Assembly: GCF_014202215.1 (NCBI RefSeq)
Contig: NZ_JACHGB010000001.1
Location: 530,847 to 594,846 of the forward strand
Origin: Quisquiliibacterium transsilvanicum
GTDB lineage: Bacteria; Pseudomonadota; Gammaproteobacteria; Burkholderiales; Burkholderiaceae_E
DNA length: 64,000 nucleotides
Direction: 5' to 3'
Made by a program: the position numbers and the translations under genes
Shown: piece by piece, positions 54,541-64,000 of the stretch
Layout: each line of letters begins with the position of its first letter
How positions within the stretch are numbered: the stretch's first letter is position 1
Notes under the pieces: generated by a model
What the model was told of the DNA's origin: nothing
The model's input: the letters and a program-made list of their open reading frames with translations, nothing else
Databases searched by the model: none

Positions 54541-54665
54541 TCGGTCAGCGCACCGGGTCAGCGCACCGGGTCAGCGCGCCGGGCCAGCGCGCCGGGCCAG
54601 CGCTCGGTCAGCGCTCGGTCAGCGCTCGGTCAGCGCTCGGTCAGCGCTCGGTCAGCGCTCGGTCG
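54541..54665. repeat. Tandem repeat array at the 3' end of ppiD
   Basis: Four 13-bp units (GCGCACCGGGTCA twice, then GCGCGCCGGGCCA twice; 54548-54599) are followed by six 11-bp units of GCGCTCGGTCA (54600-54665, the last ending in G); a partial unit precedes. The two unit types are clearly related. Read on the minus strand the units contain TGA, and one of them (54641-54643) is the ppiD stop codon. The array fills most of the convergent selU/ppiD gap. Confidence 0.95.
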
Positions 54666-56587
54666 GCGTCGCCCAGGCGCTCGGGATGCCGCTCGACCTT
54701 CGAGCGCGCCTTGACCGAGGCGATGTAGTCAGCCACGTCCTGCTGGCCCACCATCTGCTCGACCTGCTGCCCATACGCGGCGCGCCGCTGCGCGAGCAGT
54801 GCTTGCGAGGCTTCGGTCACCGCGGCGATCTGGTAGATCGCATGCCCTTCCGCGCCGAGCTCGGCGATCGCATAGGCCGGCAGCTTGTCCGTCGTGGCGC
54901 GGAAGACCGGGTCGAGCGCAGCAGGCGGCAGATCGCCCGGGGCCGCCCTCGACACCTTGATCGCCTGACCGAAGCCGGCAGCCGGCGCGCCCGCCCGAAG
55001 CTCTTCCAGGCGGGCCTTCGCCGCCGCCGCTGCGAGCGTGCGGGATTCCGCCGCAACGACGCGCGCGCGAACCTCCGCCTCCACTGCCTCGAAAGGCTTG
55101 CGACGGGCCGGACGGTGCTCGAGGATGCGCGCCGACACCAGGGTGCTCGCGCCAACGTCGACCGCCTCGGTGTTCTGCTTGCGCGCAACCGAATCCGCAG
55201 AGAAGACCGCAGCCAGCAACTTCGGGTTCGCGAGCAGCCGCGCCACCTCGGATGCGCCGCCCTTCCCTTCGTCGACCACGCCAACACGGGTGAGGCTTTC
55301 CACGGTACGGACCTGGAGCCCGTAGCGTGCGGCCGCCGGTTCCAGGCTGTCCGACTGCTCGTAGACCATGTTCGTGAAGCCCTCGGCAGCTTCGGCGAAC
55401 AGACGGCCCGCCTGCTGACGACGCAGGTCGGACTCGATCTCTGCACGAACCTCTTCGAAAGGCTTCACCGCGCCCGGCCGGATGCCGGTCAGCTTGATCA
55501 CGTGGAAGCCGAACTCGGACTCGACCACGTCGGAAAGCCCGCCCTCTGCCAGCACGAACGCCGCATCGGCGAAGGGCTTGACCATCATCTCGCGACCGAA
55601 GTAGCCGAGATCTCCACCCTCGCGCGCGGAGCCGGGATCCTGTGAGTGCTCGCGGGCCAGCGCAGCGAAGTCCGCGCCGGAACGCGCCTGCCGCAGCAGA
55701 TCCTCCGCCCGGGACCGCGCGGCCTTGCGAGCCGCATCGTCCGCCCCCGGCGCCGTCTGCACCAGGATATGGCTGGCGCGCCGCTGCTCGGGCACGCCGT
55801 AGCGGGCCTTGTTCTGCTCGTAGTAGGTGCGGACGTCGTCGGCGCCAAGCTTCACCTGGGCCTCGACGTCGCGGGCGCTCAGCACCAGGAAGGCAACTTT
55901 GGCCGACTCGGGCGTCTCGAAGGCCTGTCCACTCTCCTCGTAGTGCTTGCGCAGCTGCTCCGGGGTCGGCGACACCTTCCCGGCGAAGTCCGCCGGACGG
56001 AAGCGCAGCTCGCGCACCTCGCGCACCTGCTCCTGCAGCGCGACCAGGCGATCGAGCACCGCCGAAGGCATGAAAGCCGAGCGGGCGGCCGCCTCGGGCA
56101 TCGCCTGGACGGCAAGGTCGCGGCGCATTTCGGCCTCGAACGCCGCCTCGTTCATCCCCTGCGCGCGCAGCACCGAACGATAGCGCTCGATGTCGAAACT
56201 GCCGTCAGCCTGCACCAGACCCGGGATGCCGCGGATCGCCTCGCGCAGCCGCGCGTCGCCGACAGTGATGCGCTTGTCGACCGCGTCGGTCAGCAGCGCT
56301 CGCTGGGCGATCAGGCCGTCGAGGATCTCTTCGCGCACCTCGGGGGTTTCGAACATCTTCGGGTCGAGCTGCTCGCCGAGCGTGGCCCGCAACTGCTCGA
56401 TCTGGCGGCGCATCGCGTCGTCATACTCGGCGCGGCTGATGCCGCTGCCCGCGACCGACGCGACCGAGTCGTCCTCAGCGAGGAACCGGTCGTATCCGGA
56501 AACGCCAAAGAAAGCGAATGCCGGGAAGATGAGCAGCAACAGGATGAACTGAAGTACGCGCTGGTGTTTTCGTATGGAATCGAACAT
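54641..56587 (-). CDS. ppiD: PpiD-like periplasmic folding factor (SurA N-domain, parvulin)
   Basis: An inner-membrane-anchored periplasmic chaperone that helps secreted and outer-membrane proteins leave the Sec channel. The 648-residue product has one N-terminal membrane helix ([20 protein letters not shown]), a SurA-like helical domain (about 35-240), a parvulin domain (about 265-365; [40 protein letters not shown]) and a C-terminal domain. ATG 56587 is chosen for the correct N-terminal topology. The last residues (DADRALTER) are encoded by the tandem repeat at 54600-54665. A terminator hairpin ends 10 bp before the ATG. Confidence 0.94.
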   Translation of the reverse strand: MFDSIRKHQRVLQFILLLLIFPAFAFFGVSGYDRFLAEDDSVASVAGSGISRAEYDDAMRRQIEQLRATLGEQLDPKMFETPEVREEILDGLIAQRALLTDAVDKRITVGDARLREAIRGIPGLVQADGSFDIERYRSVLRAQGMNEAAFEAEMRRDLAVQAMPEAAARSAFMPSAVLDRLVALQEQVREVRELRFRPADFAGKVSPTPEQLRKHYEESGQAFETPESAKVAFLVLSARDVEAQVKLGADDVRTYYEQNKARYGVPEQRRASHILVQTAPGADDAARKAARSRAEDLLRQARSGADFAALAREHSQDPGSAREGGDLGYFGREMMVKPFADAAFVLAEGGLSDVVESEFGFHVIKLTGIRPGAVKPFEEVRAEIESDLRRQQAGRLFAEAAEGFTNMVYEQSDSLEPAAARYGLQVRTVESLTRVGVVDEGKGGASEVARLLANPKLLAAVFSADSVARKQNTEAVDVGASTLVSARILEHRPARRKPFEAVEAEVRARVVAAESRTLAAAAAKARLEELRAGAPAAGFGQAIKVSRAAPGDLPPAALDPVFRATTDKLPAYAIAELGAEGHAIYQIAAVTEASQALLAQRRAAYGQQVEQMVGQQDVADYIASVKARSKVERHPERLGDADRALTER

Positions 56588-56597
56588 GGCGTGGCCT

Positions 56598-56635
56598 AAA
56601 AAAAACCCCAAGCAGGCAGCCTGCTTGGGGTTTTT
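56598..56635 (-). terminator. Intrinsic terminator after tRNA-Asp, in the ppiD leader
   Basis: A 16-bp inverted repeat (56601-56616 with 56620-56635, loop CAG) with the core CCCCAAGCAGG/CCTGCTTGGGG is followed on the minus strand by an eight-T run (56605-56598). It should end the tRNA-Val/tRNA-Asp transcript. It ends only 10 bp before the ppiD ATG. Confidence 0.92.
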
Positions 56636-56640
56636 CGTTT

Positions 56641-56717
56641 TGGCGGAGTGGACGGGACTCGAACCCGCGACCCCCGGCGTGACAGGCCGGTATTCTAACC
56701 GACTGAACTACCACTCC
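56641..56717 (-). tRNA. tRNA-Asp (GTC)
   Basis: A full cloverleaf on the minus strand. The acceptor stem GGAGTGG/CCACTCC has discriminator G and an encoded CCA (77 nt). The anticodon arm CCGGC-CTGTCAC-GCCGG gives GTC, and the T arm reads GCGGG-TTCGAGT-CCCGT. It lies 27 bp downstream of tRNA-Val and just before a strong terminator. Confidence 0.97.
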
Positions 56718-56744
56718 TGAATCAACCGCATACGCTCGACAGCT

Positions 56745-56820
56745 TGGTGGGTGCTGAGAGGATCGAACTCCCGACCTACGCCTTGTAAGGGCGCCGCTCT
56801 ACCGGCTGAGCTAAGCACCC
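56745..56820 (-). tRNA. tRNA-Val (TAC)
   Basis: A full cloverleaf on the minus strand. The acceptor stem GGGTGCT/AGCACCC has discriminator A and an encoded CCA (76 nt). The anticodon loop in CGCCCTTACAAGGCG gives TAC, and the T arm reads TCGGGAGTTCGATCCTCTC. It is the first gene of a tRNA-Val-tRNA-Asp transcript. Confidence 0.97.
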
Positions 56821-56860
56821 GTAGAACTCACCGTCATGCGTTGTCACATGCGAGAAACGA

Positions 56861-56890
56861 AGTATACACACTTATTTATCGTTTACGCAA
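56861..56890 (-). promoter_or_regulatory. Promoter of the tRNA-Val/tRNA-Asp operon
   Basis: On the minus strand TTGCGT (56890-56885) and TATACT (56866-56861) are 18 bp apart in AT-rich DNA that stands out from the surroundings. The predicted start is about 34 nt before the tRNA-Val 5' end, a normal leader length for a tRNA. Confidence 0.55.
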
Positions 56891-56906
56891 ATCGACCGAA
56901 AATTTT

Positions 56907-57185
56907 TCAGCGGGCGTTGATCGCGTCCTTCAGGCCCTTGCCCGGACGGAACTTGGGCACCTTGGCGGCCTTGATCTTGATGGCGTCGCCAGTACGCGGA
57001 TTGCGGCCGCTGCGGGCGGCGCGCTTGCCGACCACGAAGGTACCGAAACCGACGAGCGTGACCGAACCACCCTCCTTGAGCGTTGCCCGAACGGCGCCGA
57101 CGAAGGCGTCCAGGGCACGGCCCGCGGCAGCCTTGGAGATCTCTGCCTCCTCGGCGATGTGGTCGATCAGATCGGTTTTGTTCAC
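56907..57185 (-). CDS. hupB: HU family DNA-binding protein
   Basis: A nucleoid protein that bends DNA without strict sequence preference. The 92-residue product is standard HU: helices [20 protein letters not shown] and [13 protein letters not shown], the strand [20 protein letters not shown], and the DNA-inserting arm with Pro in [20 protein letters not shown]. The start is GTG 57185 with GAGGGG 6 nt upstream. It lies between lon and the tRNA genes, as in many proteobacteria. Its own promoter and leader hairpin lie at 57269-57371. Confidence 0.97.
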   Translation of the reverse strand: MNKTDLIDHIAEEAEISKAAAGRALDAFVGAVRATLKEGGSVTLVGFGTFVVGKRAARSGRNPRTGDAIKIKAAKVPKFRPGKGLKDAINAR

Positions 57186-57268
57186 AAGAATCCCCTCAGA
57201 TCAAGCAATTGAATAGTTGGAAGAATGACGCGGAGCGGATGCCGCGCATTTGGCGCCCAGGGCAGCGG

Positions 57269-57302
57269 AAAAACCCGGGCGGCCCGCTGGAAGCGGGGCC
57301 CG
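57269..57302 (-). terminator. Terminator-like hairpin in the hupB leader
   Basis: On the minus strand the nested stem CGGGC/GCCCG (57302-57298 with 57280-57276) and CCGCT/AGCGG (57296-57292 with 57288-57284) is followed by a TTTTT run (57273-57269) after two more bases. It lies between the predicted hupB start (about 57336) and the hupB GTG (57185). It could terminate read-through from lon or act as a hupB attenuator. Confidence 0.55.
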
Positions 57303-57342
57303 AACAAGGCTTGAAATAATCGCCGCCGGCGACCAAAGAAAC

Positions 57343-57371
57343 ATTTAATCGCCCGGAAAGCCTTGTGTCAA
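57343..57371 (-). promoter_or_regulatory. Sigma-70 promoter of hupB
   Basis: On the minus strand a consensus -35 TTGACA (57371-57366) and a -10 TTAAAT (57348-57343) are separated by exactly 17 bp. The predicted start near 57336 leaves a leader of about 150 nt before the hupB GTG. The -35 box lies in the loop of the hairpin at 57351-57385. Confidence 0.75.
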
Positions 57372-57385
57372 GCCGCTTTCCGGGC
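57351..57385 (-). terminator. Hairpin downstream of lon, overlapping the hupB promoter
   Basis: An 11-bp perfect inverted repeat GCCCGGAAAGC/GCTTTCCGGGC (57351-57361 with 57375-57385) with a 13-nt loop lies on the upstream side of hupB, in the 216 bp between hupB and the lon stop at 57402. On the minus strand it is followed by an AT-rich but not pure T tract. It probably helps to end lon transcription. Confidence 0.5.
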
Positions 57386-57401
57386 GCCGACCCCGCCCGG
57401 G

Positions 57402-59816
<2,415 letters not shown>

Positions 59817-59843
59817 CGGGATCTCCGGGAGATGGTCCCTCGA

Positions 59844-59872
59844 AGATGCGGGCACGTGGCCCGCAATTCAAG
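59844..59872 (-). promoter_or_regulatory. Sigma-32-type heat-shock promoter of lon
   Basis: On the minus strand CTTGAA (59872-59867) and CCGCATCT (59851-59844) are 15 bp apart. They match the sigma-32 consensus (CTTGAA; CCCCATnT) with one mismatch in the -10 element. The predicted start is about 20 nt before the lon ATG. Heat-shock control of lon by sigma-32 is established in E. coli. Confidence 0.7.
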
Positions 59873-60065
59873 CCGGGAACGGGACCGGGGGACGCTGGCA
59901 TGTTCAGGATAACGCCGATCGCCAGGGATCGCCCGCCGGCCGAGAACGGCGCAGGGGCTTTCCGGACGGGCGGCGGGAATGAGGCTGCAGCGGCGGCGGC
60001 CGAGCCGCCAGTGCTGCGGCCGGCGCAGCGCGGCGGCGCCAGGAGGAACCGGGAGCCGCGCGGCC

Positions 60066-61331
<1,266 letters not shown>

Positions 61332-61390
61332 GCTTTCTCCGGAAACGGCGCGGGGCGCCGTGCGCCCCGCCCCGCTCGACGCCGTGCGCG

Positions 61391-62053
61391 TCAGGCGCCT
61401 TCAGTACGGCGGGTCAGGACCTTGTCTATCAGTCCGTAGCTTACCGCATCTTCCGGGGCCATGAAGTTGTCCCGGTCGGTGTCGGCGGCGATGCGCTCCA
61501 CCGGCTGGCCGGTGTTCTCCGAGAGGATCTTGTTGAGCCGCTCGCGCAGGTACAGGATCTCGCGAGCCTGGATCTCGATGTCGGCGGCCTGGCCGTGGGC
61601 TCCACCGGAAGGCTGGTGGATCATGATCCGCGCGTTGGGCAGCGCGAAACGCTTGCCCTTGGCGCCGGCCGCCAGCAGAAAGGCGCCCATGCTGGCCGCC
61701 ATGCCCATGCACAGCGTGCTGACGTCGGGCTTGATGAACTGCATGGTGTCGTACATGGCCAGACCTGACGACACCGACCCGCCGGGCGAGTTGATGTAGA
61801 AGGAGATGTCCTTGTCGGGATTCTCCGACTCCAGGAACAGCATCTGCGCGACCACCAGGTTGGCCACCTGGTCCATCACCGGGCCGACCAGGAACACCAC
61901 CCGCTCGCGAAGCAGGCGCGAGTAGATGTCGTAGGCGCGCTCGCCGCGGCCGCTCTGCTCGATCACGATCGGCACCATGCCCAGGCCCTGCGGCTCCTGG
62001 CGCTGCGACAGGTGGGCGTTGACCATGTCCTCGACGATGCTGTTGAAGGTCAT
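61391..62053 (-). CDS. clpP: ATP-dependent Clp protease proteolytic subunit ClpP
   Basis: A self-compartmentalised serine protease, active as a 14-mer with ClpX. The 220-residue product shows the pro-region then [20 protein letters not shown], the catalytic Ser in [20 protein letters not shown], His in [20 protein letters not shown] and Asp in [20 protein letters not shown]. It lies 32 bp downstream of tig and 59 bp before clpX, the conserved tig-clpP-clpX order. Confidence 0.98.
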   Translation of the reverse strand: MTFNSIVEDMVNAHLSQRQEPQGLGMVPIVIEQSGRGERAYDIYSRLLRERVVFLVGPVMDQVANLVVAQMLFLESENPDKDISFYINSPGGSVSSGLAMYDTMQFIKPDVSTLCMGMAASMGAFLLAAGAKGKRFALPNARIMIHQPSGGAHGQAADIEIQAREILYLRERLNKILSENTGQPVERIAADTDRDNFMAPEDAVSYGLIDKVLTRRTEGA

Positions 62054-62085
62054 CGACTCGCTCCTTTAGGTTGGGTCGGCGGGGT

Positions 62086-63387
62086 TCAGCCCGCGCTCAT
62101 CAGGTCGTCGAAGCTCAGGGTCTGGTCGGTGACCTTCGCGTTGGCCAGCGTCCAGTCGACCACGTTCTGCTCGACCACCAGCGCCTCGACTTCGGCGAGG
62201 CGGTTGCGATCGCTGAAGTAGTAGCGGATCACTTCGGCCGGGTTCTCGTAGGACTGGGCGAATTCCTCGATCTGCTTGCGGATCTGGTCGGGCTTGGCCT
62301 GCAGGCCCTGCGCCTTGACGATCTCGCTGACGATCAGACCCAGGCGCACGCGCTTCTCGGCCTGCTCCTTGAACGCGTCCGGCGGCACCGGGATGTTCTT
62401 GGTGTCGATGCCGCGCTGCTGGAGGTCGGCGATCGCGCGCTCGAGGAGCGCCTGGCCTTCGGATTCCACCAGCGCCTTGGGCAGCTCGATCGCGGCGATC
62501 GCGGGCAGCGCATCCATCACGGCCGACTTGGTGCGGGCGCGCAGGCGCTGCGCGACTTCGCGCTCGAGGTTGGCGCGCACGTCGGCCCGCATCTTCTCGA
62601 CGCTGCCGTCGGCGATGCCGAACTGTTTGGCGAACTCCTCGTCGACCGCCGGCAGCACCTGCTGCTCGATCTTCTTGACGGTGACCTCGAACTGCGCGGT
62701 CTTGCCGGCGAGTTCTGCGGCGCCGTACTCGTCGGGGAACTTGACGTCGAAGCTGCGGCTCTCGCCGGCCTTCGCGCCGCGCACACCGGCCTCGAAGTCG
62801 GGGAGCATGCGGCCCTGGCCGATCTGGAACTGGAAGTCGGAGGCGGCGCCGCCTTCGAAGGGCACGCCGTCGACGCTGCCCTTGAAGTCGAGCGTCATCC
62901 GATCTTCGTCCTGCGCGGCACGATCGGCAGTCTCCCATCCGGCACGCTGCTTGCGCAGGATGTCGATGGTGCGGTCGACCTCGGCGTCGCCCACTTCGCA
63001 GGCCGAGCGCTCGACCTCGAGCGCGGCCACGTCGCCGAGCACCACGTCGGGGTAGACCTCGAAGGTGGCGGCGAAGCCGAGTTCGCCTTCGGCGGCGTCC
63101 TCGCGGCGCTCGATCGAGGGCTGGCCCGCGACGCGCAGCGAATGCTCGGCCACCGCGTCGGAGAAGGCACGCGAAACCGCGTCGCCCAGCACCTCGGCAT
63201 GCACCTGCGGGCCGTAGGACTGCTCGATCATCTTCATCGGCACCTTGCCGGGGCGGAAGCCCGCCATCTTCACCGTGCGCGAGAGCTTGCGCAGGCGGTC
63301 TGCGACCTCCTTGTCGACGTCGGCCACGGCCACCGCCATGGCAAGACGTCGTTCGAGGGTGCCGGTCGTTTCGAGTTGGGTAGCCAT
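62086..63387 (-). CDS. tig: Trigger factor
   Basis: A ribosome-bound chaperone and peptidyl-prolyl isomerase. The 433-residue product has the ribosome-binding domain (about 1-115, with MAGFRPGKVPMKMIEQSYGP close to the ribosome-docking loop), the FKBP-like domain (about 160-245; DRMTLDFKGSVDGVPFEGGA and RSFDVKFPDEYGAAELAGKT) and the C-terminal helical arms. It starts the tig-clpP-clpX-lon block. tRNA-Leu lies 76 bp upstream on the same strand. Confidence 0.97.
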   Translation of the reverse strand: MATQLETTGTLERRLAMAVAVADVDKEVADRLRKLSRTVKMAGFRPGKVPMKMIEQSYGPQVHAEVLGDAVSRAFSDAVAEHSLRVAGQPSIERREDAAEGELGFAATFEVYPDVVLGDVAALEVERSACEVGDAEVDRTIDILRKQRAGWETADRAAQDEDRMTLDFKGSVDGVPFEGGAASDFQFQIGQGRMLPDFEAGVRGAKAGESRSFDVKFPDEYGAAELAGKTAQFEVTVKKIEQQVLPAVDEEFAKQFGIADGSVEKMRADVRANLEREVAQRLRARTKSAVMDALPAIAAIELPKALVESEGQALLERAIADLQQRGIDTKNIPVPPDAFKEQAEKRVRLGLIVSEIVKAQGLQAKPDQIRKQIEEFAQSYENPAEVIRYYFSDRNRLAEVEALVVEQNVVDWTLANAKVTDQTLSFDDLMSAG

Positions 63388-63463
63388 CGTTGAAAGAAAT
63401 CCGTTGTCGAGGGGTGTTCGTGTGCGATCCGTGCCGCTTCCCGCACCGAAAGCGCCACCCGCG

Positions 63464-63548
63464 TGGTGCGGCCGAAAGGACTCGAACCTTCACGCCTTGC
63501 AGCGCCAGGACCTAAACCTGGTGCGTCTACCAATTCCGCCACGGCCGC
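63464..63548 (-). tRNA. tRNA-Leu (TAG)
   Basis: A class II tRNA on the minus strand. The acceptor stem GCGGCCG/CGGCCGC has discriminator A and an encoded CCA (85 nt). The anticodon arm ACCAGG-TTTAGGT-CCTGGC gives TAG. A long variable arm and the T arm with GGTTCGAGTCC follow. It lies upstream of tig, as in many betaproteobacteria. Confidence 0.97.
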
Positions 63549-63556
63549 GAAACCCA

Positions 63557-64000
63557 TCATTGTATCGGAACCGCGGGCCGTACCCGATACCAGGCCACGT
63601 AGAGCGCTGGCACGAAGAGCAGCGTGAGCACGGTGGCGACGATCAGCCCGCCCATGATGGCCACTGCCATCGGCCCCCAGAGCACGTCACTTGACAGCGG
63701 GATCATCGCCAGCACTGCGGCGGCGGCGGTCAGACAGATCGGCCGGAAGCGCCGGACCGCGGACTCGCGCACCGCATCCCACTGCGTGCTGCCCGCCTCG
63801 AGGTCCTGGCGGATCTGGTCGACCAGGATCACCGTGTTGCGCATGATCATCCCGCCCAGCGCGATGGTGCCGAGCATCGCGACGAAGCCGAAGGGACGCC
63901 CGGACAGCAGCAGCGCCGCGGCCACGCCGATGATGCCCAGCGGCGCGGTCAGCAGCACCATGATGGTCAGCGAGAAGCGGCGCAGCTGGATCATCAGCAG
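63557..64000 (-). CDS. RND efflux transporter permease, C-terminal part (partial)
   Basis: The last 147 residues of an AcrB/HAE-type or heavy-metal-type RND pump; the 5' end lies beyond the right edge. Visible are the final membrane helices and the signature GFVAMLGTIALGGMIMRNTV with ILVDQIRQDLEAG. RESAVRRFRPICLTAAAAVL and AMIPLSSDVLWGPMAVAIMG follow, the usual end of these pumps. The short tail (YVAWYRVRPAVPIQ) is normal. The substrate class cannot be read from this part. Its stop is 8 bp from tRNA-Leu. Confidence 0.92.
   Translation of the reverse strand: MLMIQLRRFSLTIMVLLTAPLGIIGVAAALLLSGRPFGFVAMLGTIALGGMIMRNTVILVDQIRQDLEAGSTQWDAVRESAVRRFRPICLTAAAAVLAMIPLSSDVLWGPMAVAIMGGLIVATVLTLLFVPALYVAWYRVRPAVPIQ

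Noticed and set aside
54541-54665. Possible CRISPR array
   Set aside because: Units are 11-13 bp and directly adjacent with no unique spacers, and no cas genes are present; it is a simple tandem repeat.

Overview
The window is a high-GC chromosomal segment of a betaproteobacterium, most likely from the order Burkholderiales; I cannot fix the genus. This rests on gene order: guaB-guaA next to ratA-rnfH/smpB, divergent ppsA/ppsR, the block rpsB-tsf-pyrH-frr-uppS-cdsA-dxr-rseP-bamA-skp-lpxD-fabZ-lpxA-lpxB-rnhB, then map-glnD, smc-zipA-ligA, and tig-clpP-clpX-lon-hupB-tRNA-ppiD. Most of the window is conserved core genome, densely packed with many 1-4 bp start/stop overlaps.

Layout. 1-1,900 is a decayed accessory strip. 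It holds the tail of a DUF2798 protein, a frameshifted dienelactone-hydrolase relic, a HigA-type antitoxin whose HigB toxin is broken, and an intact RelE/ParE-like toxin with its HTH antidote, preceded by a promoter with an inverted repeat. 1,923-8,900 holds guaA, guaB, a DUF4124 protein, rnfH, ratA, smpB, and an SPFH/NfeD membrane pair. 8,914-13,758 holds a branched-chain amino-acid binding protein, ppsA and its regulator ppsR. 13,774-29,212 (minus strand) is the translation / isoprenoid / phospholipid / lipid A / outer-membrane-assembly block. 29,414-32,801 (plus strand) is map-glnD. 32,820-40,317 (minus strand) holds a methylthio-purine nucleoside phosphorylase, ligA, zipA and smc.

40,523-46,078 (plus strand) carries queF, dapC, a PilU-like ATPase, an ArsC/Spx-family protein, dapE and prmB; dapD is not where it would be expected between dapC and dapE. 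46,146-50,921 is an acyl-CoA catabolic cluster: 3-hydroxyacyl-CoA dehydrogenase, an enoyl-CoA hydratase/isomerase-family protein, an APH-fold kinase and an ACAD11-like acyl-CoA dehydrogenase. The kinase/dehydrogenase pair matches the two halves of animal ACAD10/ACAD11 and the LvaA/LvaC-type pair, so I propose that it degrades 4-hydroxy acids by phosphorylation. This is the most interesting system in the window. A GST, a DMT exporter, a DUF1178 protein and selU follow.

54,541-64,000 (minus strand) is the proteostasis block: trigger factor, ClpP, ClpX, Lon (with a sigma-32-like promoter), HU, tRNA-Val, tRNA-Asp and PpiD. Upstream lie tRNA-Leu and the C-terminal end of an RND efflux pump cut by the window edge. 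Regulatory DNA worth reading: a probable leaderless map mRNA, a hairpin between rpsB and tsf, terminator-like hairpins around the hupB promoter and in its leader, a terminator just upstream of the ppiD start, and a tandem repeat that supplies the ppiD stop codon. No CRISPR array, insertion sequence, rRNA or prophage was seen.
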